Shown here piece by piece: positions 44,909 through 54,262 of a DNA stretch of 64,000 nucleotides. Origin of the DNA: a virus; IMG/VR virus record IMGVR_UViG_3300042368_001013, positions 1 through 64,000 of that record; one strand, written 5' to 3'. Below the pieces are notes generated by a model. It saw only the letters and a program-made list of their open reading frames with translations. It was not told the DNA's origin and ran no database searches. The position numbers were made by a program, and so were the translations under genes. The number at the start of each line of letters is the position of its first letter. The stretch's first letter is position 1.

Positions 44909-45476
44909 ATGACCATGTAAATTTTTGTGAAGTTCTAGTCAACTCATCACCAAAATAATGCAGATCACCATTATATGTTGGTCTTGTTTCGGTAAATCCT
45001 TTTGGATCTTTTCCCTTATCCATTAGAGCCGAAACTGATTTATATAAGTTTTGTAAAGCAGGGTTTACCGTTCCATTTATTTCACTAATTACACCTGTGA
45101 ATTCTTTTTTGGTTACAAAATTAGGTTCATTTGGTTTTTCTAAAATATTTGCCGGAGTTACCGTTTTGGGTACATATGTTTCAAAAAATGGTATTTGTTG
45201 GAGTAATCTATTAGTTGTATCTGTATCAACTGTTGTTGATGTGGTTGATCTTGGTCTTTCAAACAATTTTAAATCATTACCAAAATCAAATGGTGTATTC
45301 AAAGATTGATTTAATAATTCATTTTCGGGTAGATTTGATTCTCCCAATGATGCAACAGCACGTTCCGAATTAGAAGTAAAAACGTCAGGCTCAATTAAAT
45401 AATTCTGAACAACTTGTTCAACTTTTACATCGTCTGAATTCGAATTTATTAAATCTAGTTTTTCTTTTTCTTCCAT
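44907..45476 (-). CDS. Hypothetical protein of the baseplate-hub operon
   Basis: A 189-residue, acidic, largely disordered protein (MEEKEKLDLINSNSDDVKVE, RPRSTTSTTVDTDTTNRLLQ) with a helical NPALQNLYKSVSALMD near the C-terminus. It lies 2 nt after the stop of the frameshift extension. Position suggests a tail-assembly accessory or tape-measure partner, but there is no recognised family. Confidence 0.6.
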   Translation of the reverse strand: MEEKEKLDLINSNSDDVKVEQVVQNYLIEPDVFTSNSERAVASLGESNLPENELLNQSLNTPFDFGNDLKLFERPRSTTSTTVDTDTTNRLLQQIPFFETYVPKTVTPANILEKPNEPNFVTKKEFTGVISEINGTVNPALQNLYKSVSALMDKGKDPKGFTETRPTYNGDLHYFGDELTRTSQKFTWS

Positions 45477-45478
45477 TT

Positions 45479-45670
45479 TTATCTACTGTATTGTCTGTTT
45501 AAAGCCATTTCTTGTTGCATTCTTTTTTCTTCTGCCAAAAGATTAATATAAATTTCTCTTTCCCAGAATAACATATTTTCAATATCTTCTAAAGACCATT
45601 TGTAATTATTTACCAAAGAAAAGTTTGTTTTATAGTAATCAAATAGATCTAAGAAGTTTGAAGCAATGTA
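45479..45670 (-). CDS. Frameshift extension of the gp26-like protein (gp51/GT-like)
   Basis: An open frame of 63 codons lies in the -1 frame across the gp26-like stop codon: YIASNFLDLFDYYKTNFSLV then NNYKWSLEDIENMLFWEREI and a coiled-coil end. It has no usable start codon. The upstream A-AAT-TTT-TTT run (45670-45679) is a canonical slippery site eight codons before the zero-frame stop. The YxWSLxxIxxMxFWERxxY pattern is typical of tail-assembly chaperone extensions. Confidence 0.7.
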   Translation of the reverse strand, partial: YIASNFLDLFDYYKTNFSLVNNYKWSLEDIENMLFWEREIYINLLAEEKRMQQEMALNRQYSR

Positions 45671-46323
45671 AAAAAATTTAGGGTACCAGACACCTCTCTT
45701 TCTCCATCTTTTGCTGGGAGAATTGCATATAGTTCTGGTTGATTTTTTGAAATTTTCTCAATTTCTTTTAAGAAAGAATATGGTAAATTATCAATCAATT
45801 GTTTAAATTCATCGCTGATAAAAGTATCTAAATTATACACTTCATTTTTTACAATTATTGATGTAATGTACTTTTTAAATAAAGATAATTCATCATTTAA
45901 ATCACATTCCAATATTTTCATAATTTTTGGAGTTTTAATTTTTGCATATACACCCTCTTTAATTTGTATATTAACGTCAGTAAGTGTATTTTTTACTTGA
46001 ATGTTATCTATATTAATTTTAAAAGATTCTTCACCAATTTTAAGATTTAGTTCTTCACCAACACTCTTAGATCTAATCTTTAAATACAAGTACTCAGCAT
46101 CAGCAAGACATAGATCATCTATATCAACTCCAGAACTGTTTGTTTTTAAAATGTTTACCATTGCCATCAAGCATAGTTTTTTATTTTGTTCTTTTAAAAT
46201 AATTGATATATTTTTAGAATCTTTTACTTTAAATGGTACAAATTTTACAGTTTTTTGGCTAACTGGTAATACGGTTTCGTAGGTTGGGTTCAACTCTTGA
46301 ATAATATTTTTCAATTCGTTCAT
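45649..46323 (-). CDS. 26: Baseplate hub/tail-assembly chaperone, gp26-like
   Basis: A 224-residue protein resembling T4 gp26: NELKNIIQELNPTYETVLPV, KFVPFKVKDSKNISIILKEQ, and a helical acidic middle ending in LYAILPAKDGEREVSG. T4 gp26 is needed for baseplate hub assembly. Here it ends in a slippery sequence with a -1 extension, as in lambda G/GT chaperones. It is encoded with gp4 and a tube-like gene on the minus strand. Confidence 0.7.
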   Translation of the reverse strand: MNELKNIIQELNPTYETVLPVSQKTVKFVPFKVKDSKNISIILKEQNKKLCLMAMVNILKTNSSGVDIDDLCLADAEYLYLKIRSKSVGEELNLKIGEESFKINIDNIQVKNTLTDVNIQIKEGVYAKIKTPKIMKILECDLNDELSLFKKYITSIIVKNEVYNLDTFISDEFKQLIDNLPYSFLKEIEKISKNQPELYAILPAKDGEREVSGTLNFFTLLQTS

Positions 46324-46327
46324 AATT

Positions 46328-46942
46328 TTAAGGGGTACTTGGGGTTGGTGTTACTTCTTGTTTGAATTCTCTAAAACCAAATGTAACAGCATATTTTAGA
46401 TATTTATCGACAAATGCCATACTCATTTCAATTGGTTGTGTTTCTACAGGAAAAACTTCAAAAAAAGTTAATGTATTGTTAGTTCCACCATTAGGATTTA
46501 AAATTTCAATATTCATTGTACAGTTCTTAACAACTCTATCATAATATGGAGTTACATATGCTCCAAAATATAATGGGCTTGCGGAATTTGCTCTCGGGGA
46601 TCTATAAAATACATTGAACCAATTATTAAAAAAAGTCAATAAATGTTGATCATTAGTTATTGGAAAAATTAATTGAACACCAAATCCTCCGCTTAAGATA
46701 TCTTGACTGCGGGGAACAAATCTTCCTTGACCAAATCCCGATAAATTATCTTGAACCGTATTTATTGCTCTTGGACCCAATGCCATGTATTCGGCCTGCA
46801 CATAACCACCGCTATCGTCCCCTAAAACTACGCCAGATGGCAAACCGCTAAAGGACACTTTAAATCTATTGGCTAATTGTAATCCATTATGGTCAGTAAA
46901 ATATTGTTTTATTGATGTTATTGGATTAGTTGGTGTTGGCAT
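46328..46942 (-). CDS. Tail-tube-fold protein (gp54/gp19-like)
   Basis: A 204-residue protein with the tube fold pattern: NRFKVSFSGLPSGVVL, QAEYMALGPRAIN, FVPRSQDILSGGFGVQLIFP, LTFFNNWFNVFYRSPRANSA, VFPVETQPIEMSMAFVDKYL. It is longer than the gp19 copies and lies with hub genes, so gp54 (tube initiator on the baseplate) is likely; gp48 is encoded divergently next door. Confidence 0.7.
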   Translation of the reverse strand: MPTPTNPITSIKQYFTDHNGLQLANRFKVSFSGLPSGVVLGDDSGGYVQAEYMALGPRAINTVQDNLSGFGQGRFVPRSQDILSGGFGVQLIFPITNDQHLLTFFNNWFNVFYRSPRANSASPLYFGAYVTPYYDRVVKNCTMNIEILNPNGGTNNTLTFFEVFPVETQPIEMSMAFVDKYLKYAVTFGFREFKQEVTPTPSTP

Positions 46943-47354
46943 TTGAGAATATTTCTTTTTCTGTTAGTAACTTAAATTGCATATTGTTCTTTTGGCAAAA
47001 CGTTTTGGCTGCATTCCATTTTGCATTATTGATAACCCAGATAATTTTTTCTTTTTTAGATGCATTTTCTTTTAAAAAAGTTTGTTTAGCTGGCTTTACT
47101 TCTATTAACCAAGTTTGTAAATTATTTCCATTATTGAATTGAACTAAAAAGTCTGGAAAATAATTATGCATTTTCTTGTCAAGAGGATTTAGATATGGAA
47201 TAACTATTTCCTCGGATGACCATTTTGTTATATTAATATTTTCATCTAAAAATTTACACACTCTTCTTTCCCATAAGGAACGACATACAATATTGGTAGC
47301 ATCTCCAATATATTTTTTTATATTTTTGGGTTTAAATATTGTTTTGTATGCCAT
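46926..47354 (-). CDS. 4: Head completion nuclease gp4
   Basis: A 142-residue protein matching T4 gp4 (gp50/4): FKPKNIKKYIGDATNIVCRS, SLWERRVCKFLDENINITKW, then the nuclease core NYFPDFLV and WLIEVKPAKQ (PD...ExK). In T4-like phages it finishes packaged heads before tail joining. It overlaps the tube-like gene and has a late promoter 5 nt upstream. Confidence 0.9.
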   Translation of the reverse strand: MAYKTIFKPKNIKKYIGDATNIVCRSLWERRVCKFLDENINITKWSSEEIVIPYLNPLDKKMHNYFPDFLVQFNNGNNLQTWLIEVKPAKQTFLKENASKKEKIIWVINNAKWNAAKTFCQKNNMQFKLLTEKEIFSNANTN

Positions 47355-47359
47355 AAAAA

Positions 47360-47367
47360 TATTTAGT
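47360..47367 (-). promoter_or_regulatory. T4-type late promoter, leaderless (gp4)
   Basis: ACTAAATA, 5 nt, ATG at 47354; divergent from the gp48 late promoter. Confidence 0.6.
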
Positions 47368-47375
47368 TAATTTAA

Positions 47376-47383
47376 ACTAAATA
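47376..47383 (+). promoter_or_regulatory. T4-type late promoter (gp48 operon)
   Basis: ACTAAATA, 8 nt, ATG at 47392. Confidence 0.55.
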
Positions 47384-47391
47384 ATAATATA

Positions 47392-48198
47392 ATGGTTTAC
47401 TTACGTCAATACCCCATAGCAAGTTCAAGTTTAACTAGCGAAGTTCCATATTGGTTAGTTTTTTATGCTGCTGATTATTCATTAAGAGCAGAAAACAGAA
47501 CTCGTATAGGTATAGCCTCCAGAGCTCATTCTAAATTAGTCTTACCATTTCCAAAAGAACCTGGATATTCTTTACGCCATGAATTTGGAGAAGGAACTAA
47601 TCCAGTTGGTCCAGTTCTTTCTATGGCCGCATTAAATAATTCTGGTGGAGATTTTGAACTTTTGTGGAATAGAATAATTGATCCGGCAAAATTTCAAAAT
47701 GAATATATGTATGCCACTACTACATATAGAAGATTTTCTAACGTAACAGAAGCCACAATGGTTTCTGAAGCAAGAAGAGAATACAATTTTGAATATATTT
47801 TTGTTCCAAAATCTGCAAACGAAAGCATAGAAGTTAGAGATATTGTTGGAACATTTAGAAAATCATCATATCCTGTAGTGGTTGCAGGTTTGCCAGAAAG
47901 ATCGTATCCACAATCACTTTGGACGTTAAGAGTAGCAAAAGGCACTCCAATTGGAGGTGGAGATTTAGATTTAAACTTGACTGCTGATTGGCTTGGTGAA
48001 CCAATGCCATTGGTTTTAACTTCCATGGTAGTTAAATATAGTGATGCATCAGATCCCATTGTAAGGACTTTGGCAAATGGTTATTCTTCTGTAACTCTTT
48101 TAGGTTTAACGTTTAGAGAGTTTGAAACTGGAACTTTCAAACCTGGTACAGATCAAGGTGCAATGCTACTATCAAAGTCAGAAATTATAGGTATGTAA
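47392..48198 (+). CDS. 48: Baseplate tail-tube cap gp48
   Basis: A 268-residue protein resembling gp48 of T4-like phages: MVYLRQYPIASSSLTSEVPY, RIGIASRAHSKLVLPFPKEP, then the tube-like domain with FTREFETGTF-type end (LLGLTFREFETGTFKPGTDQ). It caps the baseplate hub and starts tube polymerisation. First gene of the long plus-strand morphogenesis operon. Confidence 0.75.
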   Translation: MVYLRQYPIASSSLTSEVPYWLVFYAADYSLRAENRTRIGIASRAHSKLVLPFPKEPGYSLRHEFGEGTNPVGPVLSMAALNNSGGDFELLWNRIIDPAKFQNEYMYATTTYRRFSNVTEATMVSEARREYNFEYIFVPKSANESIEVRDIVGTFRKSSYPVVVAGLPERSYPQSLWTLRVAKGTPIGGGDLDLNLTADWLGEPMPLVLTSMVVKYSDASDPIVRTLANGYSSVTLLGLTFREFETGTFKPGTDQGAMLLSKSEIIGM

Positions 48199-48200
48199 TA

Positions 48201-49028
48201 ATGCATTATTCTCAAAGTTTAGGAAAAATTTTATATACGACCGAACTTGGAACTTTTAATGTTAGTGATTTAACTTCGTATTTTATTTTAGAAAATACAA
48301 AATTAAGTGCTGCAAATGTTGACGTATCTTCAAATACTACTTTATTGGAATTATCTAATACAGTTTATTCTGATGTAAATCTTTTTTGGTATTTTTTATA
48401 TGCCAATAACTCAATAAATCCATTTAATTTATTTGACACCGATACGGCAGATTTACTAAGTGAATATAGTACAAATACACAAATAAATTCAACAACACTT
48501 AGTGACGGGTATGATGTAATAGTTCCAGAAGGATCATTAATTTTACCTTGGGTAGCCAATTCTGGTGATACTTATAGTTATGGCTCTACTGGAAATTTTA
48601 GTCTAACTGGTGGATTTGGATTCATAAAGGAATTTAATCCATTTACAAAGGTAGCTACAATTATTCAACCAATTGGTGGTGTCACATTTGCCGTAAATCA
48701 AAAAGTAAATTATCTTGTAAATGGTGATACTTATAGTTCTATTGGATCTTATGGTGGTGAAACCAGATCAATTCAATATGTGCAAACTCAATTAGAAGCA
48801 ACAAAAGAAATTAAATATGAAATTTATGGAAATTTACAAGTATTTGGTATGATGGAAGATGATTTGCCCATAACCGAAAAAACTGATAATTTTGGATTTA
48901 CTGGTGCAACCAGTGCCATAAGTTATCAGCAATATGCACAAAACAAAAATACAAATATTCAATATTATTTACCATATACTTCAAAGTCGTTTCCATTTAC
49001 AAAAATTACACAAAATTATATTGTCTAA
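48201..49028 (+). CDS. 53: Baseplate wedge protein gp53-like
   Basis: A 275-residue protein. LFWYFLYANNSINPFNLFDT (about residues 65-85) matches the gp53/LysM-like core (FWxxLxxNNIxDPF) of T4-type baseplate wedge protein 53. The middle and C-terminus are beta-rich. No SD; the ATG follows the gp48 stop at once (TAATA-ATG). Confidence 0.65.
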   Translation: MHYSQSLGKILYTTELGTFNVSDLTSYFILENTKLSAANVDVSSNTTLLELSNTVYSDVNLFWYFLYANNSINPFNLFDTDTADLLSEYSTNTQINSTTLSDGYDVIVPEGSLILPWVANSGDTYSYGSTGNFSLTGGFGFIKEFNPFTKVATIIQPIGGVTFAVNQKVNYLVNGDTYSSIGSYGGETRSIQYVQTQLEATKEIKYEIYGNLQVFGMMEDDLPITEKTDNFGFTGATSAISYQQYAQNKNTNIQYYLPYTSKSFPFTKITQNYIV

Positions 49029-49031
49029 TAT

Positions 49032-50996
49032 ATGCCATACTATACACCTCTAGATTCTCCAATAAAATCAATTTTTCTTGGTGGTATTAATATAATACCA
49101 CAAAATGATCTTTGTCGTTTTGAAAAAATTGAATTTACTGAAAGCGTATTTGATTTATTTCCAAATGGTTGTTTAGTTGTAAGAGATCTGAATGATGTTA
49201 TAAGTTACGTTAACAATTTATCTAATAAAAATTTTACAATTACATATGATAATGGAAACAGCGAAACATTTTATATAAATGGAACTGTGCATTTAAATAA
49301 CGCCGCATCAGAGACAGAAGAAAACTTTATTGGAATAAATTTTACAAATAAATTATTTCTTTTAAATCAAAATCTTTCTGTTACTAATTTATTAAAATCT
49401 TCTGGATTTCCACAAGTTTATAATATTGAAACTTTTTATTCTGAAATGGTAGCAAAAATAAAACAAAATTCTAATACTTCAGGCATTGATGCGCCCAAAT
49501 TAACTAATTTGGGTTCAAGAAAATTTTCTAATGTAATAGCGTATCGACCAATAAATCCACTAGAAGGTAAAACTGATGAAGCCAGTGAAAATCCTATTCA
49601 GTACATGAATTATATTTCAAGCTTGGCTTGTGATTCAAATACTTCTCAACCAAGATTTTTATTTTGGACAGGATTTAATAATGATATTAATTTAAAATAT
49701 TTTAGTGAAACTTTTGCCAATGAAACTGTATATGGTTATTATGGAGTATATCAACAAGATATTCCAAGTTTGATATCAGCGGGTGCGTTAAGAAAGAAAA
49801 TTTACGTATTAACAACATCCCCTGCATATCAATATTTAAATAGACAGTATTATTATACAAGAAAAACACCAAAACTTTTAAATAAATCATCATCATCTAC
49901 AACATCTGATGAGACTATTCTAATGAATCATCAGTTTTTGGATGATGGTACAAAGTATGATATTGAATTTGTAGTCGAATCAGGGGTCGTAAATAACTTA
50001 TCGGGCACTATTGGATTAAGCTCTTTAGAATATACAAATCATTATGGATACTATAACAAAAATGATACATTTACTCCATATGGCAATTCTACTTTATTGG
50101 GAATGGAATATGGCGTAAGTGATGTTTACGCAAATAAAGATATTATGGGTGTGGTTGCTCCATATCCATTTATTGATAATCCAGAGATGTGGAAAAATAT
50201 GTGGGATATGACTCCCGTACATCCTAATATAGGCACATCAATAACTGGATCTATTACAGCTACAAATACTAATTTACAAAAAGTTTTTCAAGTTAGAGAA
50301 TCATCAAAAACTTCAACTTCTAAATTAGAAAAAATAAAAGAAATAGAATTACAAAATTTTGTTTATTATGTTCTTTGTTGTTTAAAGGAACCTGTAGATC
50401 AAATAGAACAAGAAGAGACTTTTTTTGCTTGTCTTACAGGATGGCAACTTGATACAACCAATCCAAAACTTGGTTTGAATGGTGAGCCTTTGACATATAG
50501 ATATACTTGGAAACGAATTGGTGTAAATTTACTGTTTAATGACATTAATTTTTTTAATTTTACAAATCCAGAATTATCTCCTTGGGAACAAATGGATGAA
50601 GGTTCTGACCCACAAGATATTGAAACATGGGCTATAAATATAAATGAAAGAAAAAATTCTCTGTTAGGTGGCGATGTTTTAGGGGCATATTATGGTCCTG
50701 GTTGGTATACACAAAATTTAACAGAACCTGTTTTTAAAGATTCGGTTACTTATAGACCAATTGGCAATAGGGGTGGAAATTTAGAAGAATTCGTAGATGG
50801 TACTACCTGCCGTCATATTGTTATGATGAAAAAAATACCATTTATTCAAATTGTTTTAAACGCTAAAAATTATGAAGATGTAATTGGTATTGATCAGCAA
50901 AAGTTATTAGAATATATTGAAGCTTCAAAAGGAAAGTATCTATATTGCTTTGAACTATCTAACGTTACAGATGGTAAGTGCAATCCTATACAATAA
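49032..50996 (+). CDS. Large baseplate protein (hub, gp27-like candidate)
   Basis: A 654-residue protein. The N-terminus (CRFEKIEFTESVFDLFPNGC, LVVRDLNDVISYV) has the pattern of gp27-type hub subunits. The remainder is long, Asn/Tyr-rich and lacks enzymatic motifs. Between gp53 and gp25 it occupies the place where cyanophages have a large virion protein. The hub assignment is inference from position and N-terminal pattern. Confidence 0.55.
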   Translation: MPYYTPLDSPIKSIFLGGINIIPQNDLCRFEKIEFTESVFDLFPNGCLVVRDLNDVISYVNNLSNKNFTITYDNGNSETFYINGTVHLNNAASETEENFIGINFTNKLFLLNQNLSVTNLLKSSGFPQVYNIETFYSEMVAKIKQNSNTSGIDAPKLTNLGSRKFSNVIAYRPINPLEGKTDEASENPIQYMNYISSLACDSNTSQPRFLFWTGFNNDINLKYFSETFANETVYGYYGVYQQDIPSLISAGALRKKIYVLTTSPAYQYLNRQYYYTRKTPKLLNKSSSSTTSDETILMNHQFLDDGTKYDIEFVVESGVVNNLSGTIGLSSLEYTNHYGYYNKNDTFTPYGNSTLLGMEYGVSDVYANKDIMGVVAPYPFIDNPEMWKNMWDMTPVHPNIGTSITGSITATNTNLQKVFQVRESSKTSTSKLEKIKEIELQNFVYYVLCCLKEPVDQIEQEETFFACLTGWQLDTTNPKLGLNGEPLTYRYTWKRIGVNLLFNDINFFNFTNPELSPWEQMDEGSDPQDIETWAININERKNSLLGGDVLGAYYGPGWYTQNLTEPVFKDSVTYRPIGNRGGNLEEFVDGTTCRHIVMMKKIPFIQIVLNAKNYEDVIGIDQQKLLEYIEASKGKYLYCFELSNVTDGKCNPIQ

Positions 50997-51004
50997 GGAA
51001 ATTT

Positions 51005-51730
51005 ATGGCTGATTATATACCACAAGCTAAACAGATTAAAACAGTAAGTGCTGGTGAGGTAAGATATCTATTATATTCTCCCGGTTCACGGGATACTTAT
51101 GAATGCGCAAATCCTTTTATTACTCGTGGACTAACTCAATCAGCCAGCACCTATGATGATTGTAAAAATAATTCATTATATGGAGCAAAGGTAAAAGCAG
51201 TTGCAGATGCTGTTGCTGGTGGAGAATTTATTCCTAATTGGTTTGGACCTCCATCTTTGACTGACGATACGCCTTCTTCAATTGATAGCGTTCTTATTGG
51301 AGATCTTTCTCCCGAGTGCGGTAGTATTGAAACCAAACTTGGTGCAGATTGGAAGGGTTGTTTTTGGGCTGCGCCTGATGCTTTGTTCAGCTGCGAATGC
51401 CCAGAAGTTGGTTCTAAGTACTTAGAGTACCTAAAACTAAGATTAAATGTGGCAACATTCTGGAATACTCCAGTAGAAACACCTATTAAAAGAAAAAGAT
51501 TTTTAGATGCCATTACATATGGTCCAAAAATTACAATAGTAGTTGCTCCTGATCTCAGACTAAGACCTGGTGTTGTTATTGATGTTGCTGCAAATGCAAT
51601 AAGCGGTTATAATACAAGTACATCAAATTCAGTAATAAGCAAAAAATATTATGTAATTTCTGTAAAAAGCACTCTTACAAATTCTGGTGTTGGAGAAACT
51701 GCAGTTACTGCTGTAGAACTTCTATACTAA
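51005..51730 (+). CDS. Baseplate protein, possible hub/spike component
   Basis: A 241-residue protein starting MADYIPQAKQIKTVSAGEVR; ATAAGGAAATTT before ATG fixes this start instead of 50978. The N-terminal half has six Cys (YECANP, ECGSIETKLG, CFWAAPD, CECPE) and the C-terminal part (KITIVVAPDLRLRPGVVIDV ... VSVKSTLTNSGVGETAVTAV) resembles the last domain of gp5/gp27-type hub proteins. Family uncertain. Confidence 0.55.
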   Translation: MADYIPQAKQIKTVSAGEVRYLLYSPGSRDTYECANPFITRGLTQSASTYDDCKNNSLYGAKVKAVADAVAGGEFIPNWFGPPSLTDDTPSSIDSVLIGDLSPECGSIETKLGADWKGCFWAAPDALFSCECPEVGSKYLEYLKLRLNVATFWNTPVETPIKRKRFLDAITYGPKITIVVAPDLRLRPGVVIDVAANAISGYNTSTSNSVISKKYYVISVKSTLTNSGVGETAVTAVELLY

Positions 51731-51738
51731 ATATTACG

Positions 51739-52122
51739 ATGATAAATTTAAAAGATTTTAATATCTTAGGATTAAAAATTAGCTCCAGCGCAGAAAAAAA
51801 AGATATTGCGATGGTTACGGGTTTTAACGAATATATTCAAAAAATAGAAAATATTTGTAAAACACAAAAAGGTGAATTGCCATCGGACCCTTATGTGGGT
51901 TCTGATTACTATAATCTAATTTTTAATCCTTCTGGTATTCAAAATTTAATTGAAACAGATCTTGAAAATTATATACAATATGCTATCAAAGACATTAACA
52001 ATATAAATGTTAGAATTAAATATTTTAATGATCAAAAAGTGATATTTGCTATAAAATTTTCTGCAGACACTTATTTAAAAAATCAACTGATGGAATGCAC
52101 AATTGAGGTCCCACTGCAATGA
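51739..52122 (+). CDS. 25: Baseplate wedge protein gp25
   Basis: A 127-residue GPW/gp25-family protein: QKIENICKTQKGELPSDPYV (GExxxxPxxG), then IQNLIETDLENYIQYAIKDI and a final beta hairpin. It joins sheath and wedge in contractile tails. The end overlaps gp6 (ATGA). Confidence 0.85.
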   Translation: MINLKDFNILGLKISSSAEKKDIAMVTGFNEYIQKIENICKTQKGELPSDPYVGSDYYNLIFNPSGIQNLIETDLENYIQYAIKDINNINVRIKYFNDQKVIFAIKFSADTYLKNQLMECTIEVPLQ

Positions 52123-53189
52123 GCTTAAACTTTAAAAATTTAGATGTTGCTTCTCTTGATTATAATGAAATTATAACATCATTAAAAAACTTTTTAAAGA
52201 GCGAACCTACTTTAAAAGATTTGGATTATGATAGTTCAGCCAGTGCAGTTAATATGTTATTGAACATATTGGCAACAGCAACGGCTTATAATGGTGTATA
52301 TGCTCAGTTAGGTTATAAAGAATCTTTTGTTAGTACTGCTACTCTTTTACCTTCACTTGTTGGCTTGGCTTCTAATTCTTCTATACTTTTGGAAGTTAAA
52401 AAATCAGCATCTACAACCAGAAATATTATTACTTATGGCGCTCTGAGCGCATATACTCCGTTTTATGCAACTAGCACCAGAGGAACAAATTTATTGTTTT
52501 TTAACATAGAAGATGTTCCGGCAGCAACAACAAGCACAATAACTTTATATTGCGGATCCGAAGTTGTTCAATATGGTAGCTGGGATTTTAATAGTCAATC
52601 AATGACCTTGCCATTAACAGTAGATCCAAATACCATTACTATGGCATCAACTGATGTAGATGGAAATACTATTTCTTGGGAAAGAGTAGATAAATCAAAT
52701 CCAGCCTCAACAACAACTGGTTATTATTTTACAGTTTTAAATACAGTTAATGGTTACTTGGTAACTTCTAATTTACCAGAATCGTTTGTTTTAACAAATG
52801 ATTATACTGTTTACTGCAAAGCCGTTATTTCAAATGGCGCAGAGGGAAACGAAGCTACTTTAGCCACAAATAGCAGCTATGCTGGATTCTTAACAATTTC
52901 TACACCAACAGGCGGTTATGATTCTCTTTCCACAACAAATGCAAAATCAAAAATTAATTTTTCAGCAAGAGCACAACATCGTTGTGTTACTTTGACAGAT
53001 TTTAAAAATGCAATATTGGCTTCTAGTATTGTAACTACATCAGAAGATCAAATAACTGTTGTCAATGCAGACCAACCAAGTACTATAAAAATTTATGTAA
53101 ATGGTATCAGTGAATCTGAAAGCAATGATCTTATTACATACTTGAGTGACATATCAGTAGCTGGTATCAACTTAATATATTCACAATAA
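52119..53189 (+). CDS. 6: Baseplate wedge protein gp6 (short form)
   Basis: A 356-residue protein of the gp6/J family. SLKNFLKSEPTLKDLDYDSS, AVNMLLNILATATAYNGVYA and ARAQHRCVTLTDFKNAILAS are diagnostic. It is roughly half the length of T4 gp6, as in compact T4-like marine phages. It overlaps gp25 by 4 nt. Confidence 0.85.
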   Translation: MSLNFKNLDVASLDYNEIITSLKNFLKSEPTLKDLDYDSSASAVNMLLNILATATAYNGVYAQLGYKESFVSTATLLPSLVGLASNSSILLEVKKSASTTRNIITYGALSAYTPFYATSTRGTNLLFFNIEDVPAATTSTITLYCGSEVVQYGSWDFNSQSMTLPLTVDPNTITMASTDVDGNTISWERVDKSNPASTTTGYYFTVLNTVNGYLVTSNLPESFVLTNDYTVYCKAVISNGAEGNEATLATNSSYAGFLTISTPTGGYDSLSTTNAKSKINFSARAQHRCVTLTDFKNAILASSIVTTSEDQITVVNADQPSTIKIYVNGISESESNDLITYLSDISVAGINLIYSQ

Positions 53190-53190
53190 A

Positions 53191-53814
53191 ATGCTTTTAC
53201 TATTTAATAAAATTCCAGTAACGCTTGAGGTAAAACTCAAAAAAATGGTAGAAAATGCCAAAAGCACTTTAGGATCAGATTTTTATAATTTGGCCGGAAG
53301 TCCTTGGTTTGGCGATAAATTGACTGTAAAATCTTTATTTCCAAACTGGATTTATAAAGAATCTATAAAAGATCCTTCTAATGTATTAATTGTTAAAATT
53401 ATTCAATCATATTTAAGATGGCTTTTTAGTGAAAAATATGGATACGGTGGTAAAATTGATTGGGAAAATATTCAATGCCCATGGACAATAAATGATAAAT
53501 TTTTAGAAGGTTTATCTGATAAATATTTTCCATATGAAGATTTTTCTGAAGGTTCAGTTTTAAGAGATTTACTTCCAAACATTAAAAAATTTGCTATTAA
53601 TTGTGATGAAAATTATTATAATATGAAAGGAAGTTGTATGGCTGTAAAATATCTTTTAACAACTTTAATAAATCTTCCGATAGATCAATGTGATGTACAA
53701 ACTGGAAGCCCAGGTTTTATGATAGTCCGGGCAAATGTTCCAGAAAAATATAAACCATTTTTAAATAGATCAGTATATCCAGCAGGAACTTATATCTTAT
53801 ACGAAACTCCATGA
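53191..53814 (+). CDS. Baseplate-associated protein
   Basis: A 207-residue protein (YLRWLFSEKYGYGGKIDWEN, SVLRDLLPNIKKFAINCDEN). It directly follows gp6 and overlaps the next gene, as tail protein I or gp7-like proteins do. Sequence alone does not decide the family. Confidence 0.55.
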   Translation: MLLLFNKIPVTLEVKLKKMVENAKSTLGSDFYNLAGSPWFGDKLTVKSLFPNWIYKESIKDPSNVLIVKIIQSYLRWLFSEKYGYGGKIDWENIQCPWTINDKFLEGLSDKYFPYEDFSEGSVLRDLLPNIKKFAINCDENYYNMKGSCMAVKYLLTTLINLPIDQCDVQTGSPGFMIVRANVPEKYKPFLNRSVYPAGTYILYETP

Positions 53815-54254
53815 TAAGTAAAATAATGATGTTTGCGATGTCTATCGCATCACGTGGAAAAGATAATAATAAAATAAATGATGATGTAAAGAAACTGAGA
53901 TATGTTTCTTGTTTTGGAATAGGTAATCCAAAACCATGCTCTAATCTTAAAAAAAGCGACAAATCAAATTTTTATTACTGTGGTGGATGTGGTTGTGGTG
54001 ACCATAGCCACACATGGCTTTTAAGAGAACATGGAACATATTCTAAGCTAGATTATCCATATTTAAACTGCCCTTTAAAAATGCCAGGGTTTTCAAACTA
54101 TGATCCAAACTCTCCAGAACAAGATTTGCATAGAAAAAAACAAATTGAAAATTTGCCACCTGAGATTGTTCAAAGAGTAAATCTTACAGTATCTGTAAAT
54201 AAACAAAAACAAGATATGTTTGATGCTATAAATAAAATTATTGAAAATTCATAA
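53811..54254 (+). CDS. Cys-rich zinc-binding protein near the neck genes
   Basis: A 147-residue protein: YVSCFGIGNPKPCSNL, YYCGGCGCGDHSHTWL, YLNCPLKMPGF give a cluster of Cys and His for one or two zinc ions, followed by a helix. I know similar small Cys-rich proteins beside gp13/gp14 in T4-like marine phages. Function unknown. It is overlapped by the upstream gene (ATGA). Confidence 0.65.
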   Translation: MISKIMMFAMSIASRGKDNNKINDDVKKLRYVSCFGIGNPKPCSNLKKSDKSNFYYCGGCGCGDHSHTWLLREHGTYSKLDYPYLNCPLKMPGFSNYDPNSPEQDLHRKKQIENLPPEIVQRVNLTVSVNKQKQDMFDAINKIIENS

Positions 54255-54257
54255 ATA
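54250..54257 (+). promoter_or_regulatory. T4-type late promoter, leaderless (gp13)
   Basis: CATAAATA, 5 nt, ATG at 54263, overlapping the stop of the upstream gene. Confidence 0.7.
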
Positions 54258-54262
54258 ATTTT

